Of a DNA stretch of 64,000 bases, positions 32,822 through 45,598 are shown one piece after another (the stretch's first letter is position 1; every line of letters starts with the position of its first letter). The DNA is from Rhyacophila brunnea (Eukaryota; Arthropoda; Insecta; Trichoptera; Rhyacophilidae). The stretch covers positions 1 through 64,000 of the forward strand of contig JAGYXB010000374.1 of the NCBI GenBank assembly GCA_022495005.1, given 5' to 3'. The notes under the pieces were generated by a model that ran no database searches, was not told the DNA's origin, and was given only the letters and a program-made list of their open reading frames with translations. A program made the translations under genes and the position numbers.

Positions 32822-33286
32822 TCACCACCGCCTTGCGCTACAAAGAATTTTCCAGGGTTTTTGCAAGGCGGATTCATAGGCCCTGGCCGAATTCAAATTA
32901 GCAATACCCGATGCGGGTAGAAGAATAGTTTTCAATAAGGCATATTTCTCAGCCGGCACAATTTTCATTTGACTAGCTACAGGGTTCGAAATGGACCGGA
33001 GCGCACCGTTCGTGAAATCGGTAAAATTAGCGCTCCGTCTCGTGGAAAAAATAGTTTCACCGTCCGAGCTATATAGGCCATATAATAGGAAATCTAACAC
33101 ACTCATTTTTATGAAATAAACATAAACCTTGATAACTATGTAAATAATATCGTTAGAAAACTGTCGAGCGCTCCGGTTCGTAAACTTTTCCATTTCGAGT
33201 GCTGGACTAGCATCAAGTAGAATAGTTTGCGTGCCAAAGTCCTGAAAGAAACCTCGATAGTAAATGCGAGGTATCCATAAAGGCAT
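32822..33286 (-). other. Unrecognised 154-codon open frame in an imperfect inverted repeat
   Basis: The frame opens MPLWIPRIYYRGFFQDFGTQ and includes DASPALEMEKFTNRSARQFS, with a hydrophobic centre and SQMKIVPAEKYALLKTILLP. No domain is recognised. The underlying DNA has related segments in opposite orientation (GTTCGAAATGGACCGGAGCG at 32981 and the inverted CGAAATGG...ACCGGAGCGC at 33170-33200). A 35-base part (AGCATCAAGTAGAATAGTTT plus GCGTGCCAAA, 33209-33240) recurs near 63085. This points to a mobile-element origin rather than a host gene. Confidence 0.3.
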
Positions 33287-33615
33287 GTTGAAAAAAATTA
33301 AATAAAAAGTAGTTAGTTAGTAGCAGTGGATTGGTGGTGTGACGTGCGGATAAATTAGTAAATGCCTACATCCAATCATTGTTCATATCATTAATTCGAA
33401 AGAAATCTGTACACACATCAGTGTACTTTATTTTCCATAATTCACGCAGACGAATAAAATCTTGAAATCATAAAATATCCGAGAATATGAGGGAAGAGAA
33501 ATGACACTGTTTCCGGCAGAAATTTTAGCGGGAAATAACAAAAAGTTACAGTAGATTAGGGAAAGTGTAGAAATTTTATTATTGTCTCAAGGTATCGTAG
33601 TAAGTAATAATTGTC

Positions 33616-33836
33616 ATGCGGCCCTGTGGAGAGGTGAGAGGCGGTGCGCCCTCCGTCGATCGTCGATTAATTGAAACGCGGCGGCGAGCTTTATTACAGG
33701 CGGCGGCAAATCCAAACCACAGGAGCATTCGCCCTTTCATTCAAATTACAAAATTGCTTTACGCGCGTTCCGACAACACCATCTGTGGCCGGACGCGGGT
33801 ATCATTTTACAAGAGATTCGAATTTGGATATCAACG
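33616..33836 (+). other. Possible 5' exon in a GC-rich patch
   Basis: A CpG-containing stretch (GAGGCGGTGCGCCCTCCGTC, GCGGCGGCGAGC) ends with a strong donor, ATCAACG|GTAAGT, at 33837. Two frames are open; one (ATG at 33671) joins in frame to a possible exon at 36252-36439. It could be a first exon or promoter-proximal region of a gene on the + strand. No family is recognised. Confidence 0.3.
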
Positions 33837-34088
33837 GTAAGTGGACAGACACCGCGCGCAACATTATCTTTTTAATTTTAATCACTTCATATTAAATTTC
33901 GAACGAATCAATTCGATATTCAGAGTTTCGAATTAGACAGTGGTTTTGGGCTGTCATTACTTGCGGTCAAAAATCAGCAGGTAGGTATTTATTTTTTACA
34001 TGCTGCCTTTGAAGATACCATAACACTTCGATTGTAAATGTGATGAACGCAATGACATTGATGAACGACATTAATAATACCTATATAA

Positions 34089-34734
34089 CAACCGCGAAGG
34101 GTAACTTTTGGAAAGATGTTGGCTGTGGAGATCAGAGAAATAAGCACACTTGTCAGGTATACTTACGGGAAATAAGAATATAGTACGATATTACTACTGA
34201 TGGTACAACACTAATGAATAATGACAACGACACACTAATTCGATGAAATTTCAATAGCTCACTAACGAAATAAAATTGAGCAATGAGTTTAAAGTTATTA
34301 GAGATCTATAAATCCATAAAAAAATATCTTATTATTAATTATGTTGGACAAAGCTGGATTCATAGACAATAATATTATGCGCAAAGGTTTTAGGCTTTGC
34401 CTTTAGAGCCTACCGTATGGCATACATTGCGGTAGACGAGCTGATGTCACGTTAGGTATAAAATCTATAAAAAAATCAGCATTTCTTGCTGAATAATCCG
34501 ATACAATAATTAAAGACAGGTGGTCCTGTGCCATATTTTTATAACCTTTCTGTATATACTCGTATTTATAATACATTCGTACATATACGACAGTCGTTGG
34601 AAAATAAAATTGTTTTTGTAGAATATAAAATAATCAAGTGATTATTTAAATAGGTACGTGAATATGCTATTAAAAATATTTTTCTTTAGAAGGTAGGCTT
34701 TAAATAATCGCCTAGTATGGAGTCTTCAACACTG
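34089..34734. mobile_element. hAT-type MITE, older copy of the 57.2 kb element
   Basis: Aligns with 57237-57903 along much of its length: CGAAGGGTAACTTTTGGAAA, GTACGATATTACTAC, AATGACAACGACACACTAAT, ATAATCAAGTGATTAT and AAGGTAGGCTTTAAATAATC all correspond. The right end CAACACTG and the left end CAACCGCGAAGG are decayed forms of the 57.2 kb termini, and flanking octamers agree poorly. Confidence 0.7.
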
Positions 34735-35648
34735 CTGTACTATAATTATTGTAATTCCTGGAATATAAGTCTAACCTTATAAAAGGCCAATATTGTACAT
34801 AAATCTTACTGTGTGATGTTACTCGGTGATCTAGTGATCACCATCCTCAGTAATTATAAGAAGGATAGGAAAAGAGAGTTAGGTAAGTAACCACAGATAA
34901 CCACTAAGGTGACATTGTAATTTAATGCATTTTTTTACATTTAAAGAGGATACGAAAAAACATATTTCCGGGAAATCGGCATTCGGGATTTAAACCTTCC
35001 GGACTTCGTTCGGCAGCCGAGACTACATAAGAAATTCGTAATAGAAAATAAACACCAATGTATGATGGTACCTACTTATAATAATATTATACTCACCGAG
35101 TACCTATTTTCAATTTTCATATTACGGTTAAACGCTCATAAAAATTTGATATAAAGGGCATAAAATTTACTCCCCATATCAAGCACTAAAGTATGATGGG
35201 TACACATTTAGCTAAAATTAGCAACTGACACGCAATATCGAAGACTATCGAGTCGCAGCAATACCTAATCAATTTGCCGCATAAATATGAGATAATATTT
35301 CAATACATCCATACAAAAGGCAAATTTTTTAAAGGATCAAGTTAATACCTACTGTAAATTTTTGAAACACATATCCGATGGTCAAATGTCAATACTTCGT
35401 TTTTGATCAATATGACGAAAATGACTTTTTGAGGTAGTACCTACTAAAAACAACAAAAATACTGCCCATCGACTGCGAAATTCCCATATCTGTAGCATAA
35501 CGTGTGTTGAATTCAGCTTCAAAATGTCACTTTCGAATTATTTAAAAGGTAAAAAGTAAGTAATAATATATAACAAATTTGGATGTTTATCTTTATATAA
35601 TATTAGTACGTCAAATTTTCATATTTCGTCATATTTTAATTATTACAT

Positions 35649-35905
35649 TTACACCCACGGTGGCCGCGCGGCTTAAGCGTTGGACTATAACGCCGAGGGT
35701 TCCAGGTTCGAATCCTGGGTCTGGCTAGTACACGTATTATTTTTCAATTTGTGTGTGAGTCAGGGCATGTACCCAATAGGCGGCTCTCGTGGTGCAGTGG
35801 GTAAGGCGCTCGCCTTCCACCCGAGAGTTCCTGGGCTGGGTTCGATTCCCGGTCATGACAAAAACATGTATGATCCTATTAGGATCGGACATGGTTGGAA
35901 AATTA
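35649..35905 (+). mobile_element. tRNA-derived SINE (copy 5) with two tRNA-like heads
   Basis: Head 1 (about 35652-35727) is the family head with box B GGTTCGAATCC at 35705-35715, followed by the family body up to GTACCCAATAGG. Head 2 (about 35781-35860) is a different tRNA-like sequence with box A TGGTGCAGTGG (35790-35800) and a perfect box B GGTTCGATTCC (35839-35849). The family tail GATCCTATTAGGATCGGACA follows. Neither head can pair its ends into an acceptor stem, so these are not tRNA genes. Confidence 0.75.
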
Positions 35906-36251
35906 TATTAGGCGTTATGTGATTTGCTTTATCTACCACTTTTTACGTTACGGGTTATGGTGACGCATCAGTGAAACGCCAAATAATTTTCAACTGTACG
36001 CGCGACGAAATTTTGTACTCGCTTCCCATTCATTGAGAGAACGTCGAGTCAGACACACGTCACTTTGCTGCGTGATGGCGACGGGCCAATTAATTCTAAA
36101 ATCGTGTAAAGATGACTAAAAACGTTACCCATTTACTTTAAAAAGAAAACATGTCAATGAATATATTATTATTGTTACTAATAGAATAATAAACAGAACA
36201 TAAAATGGACGTATGTTGGATTTATATGAGAAATAATATTTCGTTTGACAG

Positions 36252-36439
36252 GCGTCATCTGCACCCGCGACCCGCAATCCGCACATCGCCTAGCAACGAT
36301 CTTTTTAGACCGTGCCTCAACTAATGCATGGCCTTATTGGCATGCTATGTGCGATGAATTTATTGATGACGTTATAACATGTTTGAGCTATCCCAGAAAA
36401 TCCCCGATGTGTTCTTCAGCTAAAGTTTATGCTTCATAA
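36252..36439 (+). other. Possible downstream exon of the 33.6 kb candidate
   Basis: Preceded by TTTCGTTTGACAG (acceptor at 36250-36251). In the frame compatible with the ATG at 33671 it reads VICTRDPQSAHRLATIFLDR, then ASTNAWPYWHAMCDEFIDDV and a stop at 36437-36439. The last 15 bases belong to a repeat also present inverted near 50.69 kb, so the stop may be in repeat-derived sequence. Unrecognised protein. Confidence 0.22.
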
Positions 36440-36560
36440 CTTTGCACTCCGGCTGTAGGGTGGAAGTGATAATACTAGTATATTCTAAAACATTTTTTTC
36501 TATTTATTATTAACTATTTATTTATTACTACATACCTAAATATTATTAAATACAAGCGAA
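36425..36560 (+). repeat. Interspersed repeat, inverted partner at 50570-50705
   Basis: TATGCTTCATAACTTTGCAC and the following TATTTATTTATTACTACATA-type sequence recur in reverse complement at 50570-50705. No termini identified. Confidence 0.6.
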
Positions 36561-39500
36561 TATCATTTTGATCTAATTTTATGCGAGGTAATCAGGCAAA
36601 GAAGCATATCAGTATAGCAAAGAGTGCAAAAAAGGGCAAAGTTATAAAACGTATACTCTACGTACCTGCCTACCTAAGTAGTTTAATAAGCCGATGTAGC
36701 AGAAGTGGTACAAATAGGTACATATCGGGGACTCCAAAAAATAAATCAGACATAAAGACACGTTGTATTATTTAACCTAACCTAACATATCGAGGGCTTA
36801 ATGTCAAACAACACTATACCTATACAAAAGTGCAACTTTACAGGAGAGCCAAACATCTTAGATTCTTGTAACTCAACAAGGGAAACGTTTATTTAAAACC
36901 TATTGTTCATATTTTATAATTTATTGTGTATTGTACATTTATCTTGCTTACGATGATGTTAAAATTTATAGGAATAGTTTAAAAAATATATATGAAAACA
37001 AGGGTAACTTATGTAAATGTTAAACTTTACTGACGATTTAAGAAGAAATTAGAAAAGATTGACATAACGTTGTTTGACTATCATGTAGCCGGAATGTAAA
37101 ATAACGTTATCTAAAAGAAACACTTTTTGTATATAACATTGTTTGATTTTAAGCACTCAATATCATAAGAATAAATTGGCGGCTTGGAAAACTAAAAAAA
37201 AATACTGAATAACTAATGTAGAAGGGAATTTTTTCAATTAACTTTGACACATAATTTGACAAACAGGAATAAAGTTAATTAGTTTTTCTATTTTTATAAA
37301 GAAAATATGGTAAGTAGTAACTGTAATAATAATTATTAAGAACATTACCCTTTCAAGAATTTTCGGAACCCCCTTACCAATCCGGGAAATTCCTTTATTC
37401 TTTTATTCGATTGTATGTCTTTGTTGTGATACTTATTTATGATGAAATAAGTAAATAGATAGAAAGGAATAATCTGATAGCTATTGTTTAATGTTATGGG
37501 GGATGTTATTCGTAACTTTAACCAAATTAGCTTGTTGTTGTAGAGTTATGGCCGATTGTTTGAGTGAAAGAGCACTTCAATTGTTAGGGGTGCTCACTTA
37601 ATTACACGCAAGCCATCAATTTATGAAGAGGGCCACGATTATTATAAAAGTTAAACAAATTTAATAACAATTAACCTATAAATGAATCATTTCATTATTT
37701 TTTATTATAAGTGTGGTTTTAATTCTAATTAAAAGTTGTTCATTGTCTAGATTCTAGCTAGAAACTGTATTACAAATTTAAAATGAATTAACGAAGATAA
37801 TAATAATATGTGTAAGTTAACAGTCTTATGGATGACTAAAATAAAAGGTTTCAAATGATAGCTGAATAGTGAATATAATTGATTAAACAAGTATAGGTAT
37901 TTTGTATCAATTGACAATTAATTATTGTCTCACTCTAGACGTTGACGAAACCGGTCCTGATGATTAATAAATTATGTAGAATAAGTACTAAACTATGTGT
38001 TATATTTTTATTAATAATTAATAAGCAATATTAAATTTATAATACAATATGAGCGAAATAGTTTAATTTTCGAAATTACTTCTCTTGCTGATTTTTTAAT
38101 TTTTTTAGATCTTCCGGCCATTTTTTTTACTATGATCGGACATTTTGACATTTTTAAGAACACCCATACGCTCATAAAAAATAACCGGGAAATCAAAGAA
38201 ATTCCATTCAGAATGAAAGTCGACGGCCCTTTTTTAGCGAGAAATCTAATTTTCTTGAGAAAAAAGAATTCTCCAAATTTACGAAAATTAGCTTCTCTTC
38301 ATTGGCATTTTCTTATTATTTCTCGAGATACTCTATCACAACCTGTTGTACATACCTAGCGGTGAAAATATATGTATTTTGAAAAAAAACGGTGGTCTTC
38401 ACGGACGTGCGCTGAGGTCGAAAGCTTAGATTTTTTTATTAGGACTCAAAACTATAAAATACAGGTAAAAAGTTCAAACTACCCTTCTACTGGTATACTG
38501 GGTAGGTATATAAATAAAATTAATGGGTATCGGCCTGATTATATGTAAGTCTGAAATATTCCATGTAAGAATAAATATTTTTTTTATAATTCTTGACAAT
38601 TAATTCGACAATGATCTGATCCATTCAACATGCCCAAGTTCTTATCATCAAACATCCTTTATTGGAGGGCAATTTTGTAAACATTTAATAAGCGGGTAAT
38701 GGGGCAGCAATTTAAACTTGTCCACTAAGAGCGGTTGTCCCGCGGGACAAATCAAGATGATTACAATGTTTTTTTTTATTTTGTACATAAAACGGGACAA
38801 TTTGATTTGAGTGATTCGTGTGCCCCCAAAAACATTAATTGATGTAAAATGTGACCTCTGATCACGCATGCATTTTCGCTTGTTTTACAATCGTCTCACC
38901 GCAGTGACGTCCCTATTTAGTAATAAAAATGAATGACTGATGACAGGGTAATTAATAGGTTAGTCAAAATTTCATTCCTACTCTAAAAGCTCCGTTTCTA
39001 AAAAATCACCATGTGCGCGATAAGTAAAAATATGCAATTCGTCTTAGGGGTGCGCTAAGTGGGGTGTGGTGTGAAACACCCGGTCGGCGAGATTCAAGGG
39101 GCGGCAAAGGTCATAATATATACATAAAATAAATTTTATGGTGAAAAAAAGTCATATATAAATAATAAAAGTATTAATACATACAACTTAGGACGTAATC
39201 CCGAGCCCGGAGTAACAATGTAATATCGTAACAAAACCTAGAATGTTTCAGATTAACTTTTTCCAGAAATATTAGTAGGAATACGATTATCAACAAACCA
39301 AGTGTTGAATACATAGGTACGTAGGTGTAGACACACGTAATCGGAGAAAACCATGTATTTTATACGACATATTAGACATTGTATCCGCCTAATATGCTAT
39401 CGGTAACTCCAATACTTTTCTCATGAATCAAAGATAGATTTTGGAAAGTTTTTTCACCCTAATCGCAAATTCTAAGCGCGCCACTGTTATAAATGTGCCA

Positions 39501-42329
39501 TCTGCCGCCGGCATCGACATATGGAGGCAGTTTCAGTGGTCGCGGGCCCATAATGTCTCTGAACTTATTCGGACATCCAAAATGCTTTTATATACAAATA
39601 TGTGGTCGTTTTTTTTAACTTCTTCAGCACGCAAATTAAAGCCACGATAAACATACAATTTGGTTCAAAAATTATTATTATTATGTAAAATTGTATAACA
39701 AGGATGTCGTAGAATGGTTCATTCTTATTCAACTGGACACTACGACGTAGATCAAACCATAGCATCTTTATAATAATTCTACCTCTATGCTACTCGGTTC
39801 CTTACAGCTTCCCTTCAGCAACTTTTTTGTATCATTCCCTAAACTATATTCCCAGTGAAGTTATGGTCTTCCAATATTCCAACACGTCTTTCACCTCTAT
39901 CAAGCATCTCATTGTATGTTCTTGTAACATCAACAAATATAAACAAAAAAACTGAAAATATTTTATGTCAGTTTACTAATTCAAAAGATAACTACGTTTC
40001 CACTTGAACTTGTGGTTTTTCGATATTCTCGAGGATACTCGAGAAATTCTTCTTTACGGTCCTACAGGGAGATTATTTTTTTTTGTTTTGAACGTATTTT
40101 TCCAATTTTCCCGCAGTACTCCGACCAAAATATTGCAAGGAAGTACCTATAACACGTCTGTCACCATATTCCGAACAGTCCGGTGAATGTAAGATTTTAT
40201 GTTATTTCCTCTCTAAAAGAAAATTCCGGCTTTTCGATATCTCGAGAATCTCGTTTACAATATTTTTTAATGGAAAAAATTCGAGAAAAGGAAATCAAGG
40301 TTTTTCAATATTTCTTATTACCTATTGTAAAAACTTGTTTTGATTTCTCATGGATTTATATTATAATATGTATCGATATATTATGACTAATAATAACTTT
40401 AAATAGATACGATGATTTAAAATTATATTAGTTAACATGATATTATATCAAAAGCAGTGAATGAATAGTAATCCTGTCAGTGTTGGCAATCATACTAAGT
40501 GTTATAGATAAAGAACAATCCAATGTTTTCTCCCCAACAATATGGAACTTAGTAGAATAATAATATATAATTTATAGTTATGGAAAACCAACTATTTTAC
40601 ATTACGTTTAATCAACATTGATGTAATGTGAAAATATGTATTAGCTAATTTACGACGATAACAAATTTATAACGTGTATAGATCTACCAGTATAAATTGT
40701 CCGCTGAATGAGGGCGCCACATGCTTACATTAGATATATCATACAATATTTTTTATACTGTGATGGGCTTAGTTCTAAATTCGAACACCAGATGATTTTG
40801 TATGGTATATTTATAGTTTACATTTAAAATGTATATTTTAATTTTGATTTCAATTCGTGTTAGATGTTCGTACTTATAAATTCAATGCTAGCAATATTAT
40901 AAGTAGTCTTTAAAATTTTCATTTTATTTAATATGTGAAAAATTATAAATAAGTAGAAAAAATATAAATATTTAGCTAGACATATAAAAAACTTCTTTTC
41001 CATGGTTTGCAATGTTACATGTTTGTAGACGATGGACAAATTTAAATGCTTGCCCCGAACAAATTAACGTGAGTGACTTTGGCACGCGACCAATTATAAT
41101 TGATTTCAATTTGTATCAATTACATTAAGGATGTTTGGTTAAACACCTTGAAAGACATTTTATTTTTGGTCAATACAACCACAGCGAGATAAACATTATC
41201 GAATAAGGAAAATGTTTTGATATGGCCACGACGTAAATCGAATTATTGTTTCAGAAAATAAAATAAGTAAAGGTAGGTAGGTATATTATGAATAATGAAA
41301 ATAACCACACTGTAACTAAGAAATTACCAGATGGCAGTGCCACCCGTCAATTCTTGGATGTGGCCTACGTCTTCTCCTTGTCTCTCTCGCATACGTTTAC
41401 GTATAATATGTTTTCTCTCACCTTACCCCTTTTGTTCTAGTGTTTCAGACTCAATTATTCTCTGTCTGTGAGCTGGCGAAGTCTTTGTAGTCTCCTCATT
41501 TTGCCGAGCACGCCATCGCTGAACTCGTTTATTTGACAAGTGGCGCTTAGCTGTTGGTTCTTCCTAATACATACAGTTTAATTTTTTGTATTGGTTATGT
41601 ATTGGAGAACTCACTAATTTCTTATTTAAACGCCAATTTGTTGATTTTTTAACACAATCTTTTCAATTTGAATCCAACATATTATTATAGAAATTGACAT
41701 GCTCAAAATCGTATTTCTTATCTGACACCAGACATATTTACACCTTACCGCCAATCTCTCATAAATAAATTATAATATCATTTAACACTTTCTATAATGT
41801 ACTCGATATGCTAGTTGGTACTGCACTGTGACCCACTGTCAAACTATTATGAGAGCATCCTATCATTTGTTTTATTTCACGACCACATTAAAATAAACAA
41901 TTCATGATTTACATATCAGTTTATTTTCGAAATTTAGTATTTGCATTTAGGGGTATCTTTTCTTTCACTTTTCCCCATTTAGTACGTCTTCACCCTGTTT
42001 CGTTCTCTCTTATACACCAACCTATATTTTCTCTTGTGCATTACAGATAAATCAAGACAAATGTAAATATAGTATAATAAACAACTAATGAAAAAATTAT
42101 GTTTAGATATATTCTCCAAAATCATTGTTTTTTGAAAGCACAATAAATTATTTTGCCGACTTGAGGGGAAAGAAAATTTGAGGAAAAGAAAAACATTATA
42201 CGAAACTATCACACCAGCCTTGATTGGTGTGTTTTTTGTTATTGGCATATTCACATATCAGATTAATAATATAGAAATAGTCAGTCGCCATGGATAAATT
42301 GTTTGAAGCCGAACTCGGTTTATTACTTT
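36561..42329. other. Long AT-rich spacer
   Basis: No gene recognised. It contains a short palindrome (38735-38750), a - strand frame at 38011-38196 that begins MAGRSKKIKKSAREVISKIK internally and recalls the N-termini of some insect transposase-like proteins, a C-rich stretch near 39060-39110, and a pyrimidine-rich patch near 41380-41460. None is strong enough to call. Confidence 0.35.
38735..38750. repeat. Perfect 16-bp palindrome TTGTCCCGCGGGACAA
   Basis: Self-complementary over all 16 bases. AACGGGACAATTT occurs again near 38791. A palindromic transcription-factor site or an element terminus are both possible. Confidence 0.6.
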
Positions 42330-42450
42330 ATGACGGTCAAGCCGTAAATTACAAGAAACATAAAGCACGCGAAATGTCCTCAAATATTACCAAGTTGAAT
42401 GCGCGTTTCGTTTGTATGACACATTTTAATGTATAGATATTATGATACAG
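42330..42450 (+). repeat. Interspersed repeat shared with 56955-57055
   Basis: GAACATAAAGC..CGC-type sequence, GTCCTCAAATATTACCAAGT and TGAATGCGCGTTTCGTT correspond to AGAACATAAAGCGCCCCGAT, GTCCTCAAATACTGAATGCG and CGTTTTGTT at 56.97 kb. Same orientation; ends undefined. Confidence 0.55.
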
Positions 42451-42889
42451 ACGTGACTATTCTAAACTAAATAAATTCCTGAATACGTGTTTAAGTTTAT
42501 AATATTTATCATTACTCAAGATTTAAAACTTGTAACAAACTCACCCACTTCTCATTATTTTTGTGTTCCATGAACATAGTGTCGCCATATGATTATATAC
42601 ATAGATGCCGTAAGAGAAAATAATGTTAAGTACAATACCTATATAATAAGTAGGTACTCAATGGTCTAGTGTTAAACACAAAGCTCAATATATTATTATG
42701 TACTTCAATTTAAAGTTGTGCCTCTACTTAAAATAAAAGTAGATAATTATTTTGTTTTTTTTTTATGAATGTTTGTTAGGTCAAACTTTCTTCTGTTGAA
42801 TTTGGACAGACCTTTGATACCTTTCTTCATTATTTACAATGAAAAAATAGTAAATTATACATGTTATTCAAAACAGGAAGCCAAGGTGG

Positions 42890-43165
42890 ACATTTTATTG
42901 TTTTTCCCGCGTCAAGATGGCGCTCAAAAAACTTCCCGCCGACCAGATTGCACACAGGAAGCTCCAGCATTCGTAATAAATTTTATGAGGTGTCTCAATA
43001 AACCAGCTCCAGGCTCGCCAAGAGGTATGCTGCCGTGACTGCAAAGAGCCTGACGCGAGAATTCGCTCTTTTTCCTGCGCAATGTGTATTGTACCTATTT
43101 GTATCGGCTCCCGAGGTGCATGCAAACAAATATGCAAATGCCCCCCGTGGTGTTGTCCTCCATAA
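42890..43165. promoter_or_regulatory. GC-richer patch with E2F-like and YY1-like motifs
   Basis: TTTCCCGCG (42903-42911) is directly followed by CAAGATGGCGC (42913-42923), which match the E2F and YY1 consensus types. The patch stands out from AT-rich flanks. Open frames exist on both strands but show no domain. A promoter, enhancer or unrecognised exon are all possible. Confidence 0.25.
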
Positions 43166-45195
43166 GAATTAAGAAATATACATCGTATCAACTGGTTCGC
43201 TATATAACTTTGAAATTAACAGTTTGCCACATTATTGAAGTAAGTCAGAGCACAAATCGCTTACATACTGGTAGGTACACACTAACCACCACCTTAGAAC
43301 ATTTCTCTTGTGATTGAAAGCTGAAAGGCATCCAGCATTCATTGCGCCACCGTATGTTCTTTGGCCTCAAAATCAATTTGCATCTCAATGCTCCAAGTGT
43401 ATTATACCACTTACCAAATAAACTTTCTAATAAATCCTCGTTTTGTTTGTACTTTATTTAGGCCTTGCAACCGTGAAACCTGTGCTCCATTGGCACGCAA
43501 GTCAGACGATGTACAGTCTTCGGACGTTTTTTTTTTGCGTGGAGCACCCCAGATCTGCGGACATTTAAATCCGCAGACCAGGCTCGTTGGATTTCAAACA
43601 TGTTTGATATTTTATTCTCCGAGTTGCCAGACTTCGTACTTCGATCACGACGTAAATTCGATTTTACATTATTAATACGCAATCATTCGGACCGAAAAAA
43701 AATTGTAATTGTTTTAAACATTTTTATTGATTAATTTATTAATTTACACATTAGAAAATGAGAGATTTATCAATTATTTTTTTATTTGTATTTATGATAT
43801 TAATAAAAGAAAACGTAAAACTTGTGTTGTTTTCACTGCTATATTATTTTATTTTAGCTCGACTTTTTTATTCGTTCGTTGATCAGTAGCAGAGCATAGA
43901 CGAATCGGACGATTTATTGTCCTCGCACTTTTAGCCCGCTAATGGAGCGCCGGCATCAAAGCGCTACCATGATGTTTCCCCATTACTACTTCTTCTGAAA
44001 GTTCATTTTAATCACTGTCTTTCAGCTTTCTTCTATCACGTAGGTTATACTTGAACTTCCCGGAATTAGATCTGATTTTATAGTCAAGACTTTCAATGAC
44101 AACTTTACAAAAGTATGTAAGTACATTTCTCAACGGAGAATTGTTGTCTAATTTTTGTAGAAAGAAGCGTGGTTTAAGATTACAAATTAATATTAGAATG
44201 AACATATTTGGATCGTAGGTAGTTAGTTGTTAAGTACCTGTATCAAACGGTTCTCGCGAACCATGTAATACAATCAGACCCCCAGGGGAGCACTACTACC
44301 CCCCTTTGCTGAGATGCATGTCAAAAATTGCAACGGACGTGCTACCGTTTGCGGCTGTAATTTTATAAAAGTCGCCGCAAAAAGGCAGACAGCGCCTGAT
44401 TAAATGCCGCATTTTTCAATCTTGTTTATGGTTCGAATCAGTGTCACTTTTTGCATGCTAATTTCAATATCATTTGAGTGAAAAAAATGATTTATTATGT
44501 TGACTGCTTGATTTGCAATTAAATCTAATTTATTGGCATGCGATTTCTGTAATGATTTTTTCATTTATTTTTGGCCTTACGTACAAAGTACAGACTTAAT
44601 TTTTAATTCATAGTGTTGCATTGCTCTTAGAATTCAAGGTTTTTGTGTGAATTTGTGTATATTGTAGTTGGTTATCTTCATTGATATTTGCATAATTTCA
44701 ATGATTGTACATTGTACATTATTAAGAATAATTGGTATCATCACTCGTCCAAATTTCGTCTGATTAAATTCTTTTTATTTTCATATTTTACTTACCCAGG
44801 TGAAACACTATGCAAATTATTATTTGAGATATCATTTTTATGTAAGAATTTCTTTTGAAAATAGTATGACATTATACTACAAAATCACTCAGGTAGGTAT
44901 ATATATTATAGTATGTTGAAATACGCAAATAATAACAATAAATGAAATATAAAATAGTACTTTTTGATTTATGTAGTTGAGAATAGATAATTTTCTGCAC
45001 GCCAGTTATATTGTCCAATGCCTTCAAAAAAGTACCTTTAGTTATATGTATTAACTACATAATTTCAATATACTCAGGTGCACTATGATATTAAATATAC
45101 TTAAGTATAATTATAAATATTGCATAGTTTTCAATATTTTGAAATGATTCCAAAAACAGACATACACTAGGAATATCGTTTAAAAAAATCTTAGA
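43166..45195. other. Spacer with small GC-richer stretches
   Basis: Stretches at 43480-43660 and 44275-44410 are less AT-rich than the surroundings; open frames there (for example 43361-43675 on +) have no recognisable domain. Nothing else identified. Confidence 0.35.
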
Positions 45196-45406
45196 CTAAT
45201 GCCTTGTCCAGATGGCGCGATTTGACTAGCGCGTAAAAACTCGCGCGCATTCCAGGTACACGCGACCTCATTGAGCCGTCCACATGTAATCGCCACGTGT
45301 CACTTCTCACGCGCGGTTGAGGTACATGTGACCTCATTGAGCTGTCCACATGCACTCGCGACGTATCGCGACGAGACCCGCGTCATCCGGACAAGCGGAA
45401 TTAGAA
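45196..45406. mobile_element. Short MITE with a 66-bp internal direct repeat
   Basis: The ends CTTGTCCAGATGGCGCG (about 45204) and, inverted, CTTGTCCGGATGACGCG (to about 45395) match with three differences, and CTAAT precedes both. Inside, AGGTACACGCGACCTCATTG (45254) and AGGTACATGTGACCTCATTG (45320) are tandem copies 66 bases apart, each followed by GTCCACATG. GC-rich relative to the flanks. Confidence 0.6.
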
Positions 45407-45598
45407 TACATTATTTGAAGAGATCCTGACGCTAGGTATGTATAAATGAAAGTTAGTATTGTAATTACCTTGATTTAAAATTACAAAATATGCTTGCTAT
45501 TAATAACATAATTGAAAAAACATCAGATGCACAGCGGAAATTGATGCATTGATTGGTTAAGTACTCGTCCGTTTTGATATGTAAGTTCATATCACAAT

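Noticed and set aside
35652..35860. Two tRNA-like sequences with A and B boxes
   Set aside because: Ends cannot pair into an acceptor stem, and both are continuous with a SINE body and tail, so they are SINE heads, not tRNA genes.
42895..43191. 98-codon minus-strand open frame over the GC-rich patch
   Set aside because: No recognisable domain, and the opposite strand is also open; composition alone can explain it.
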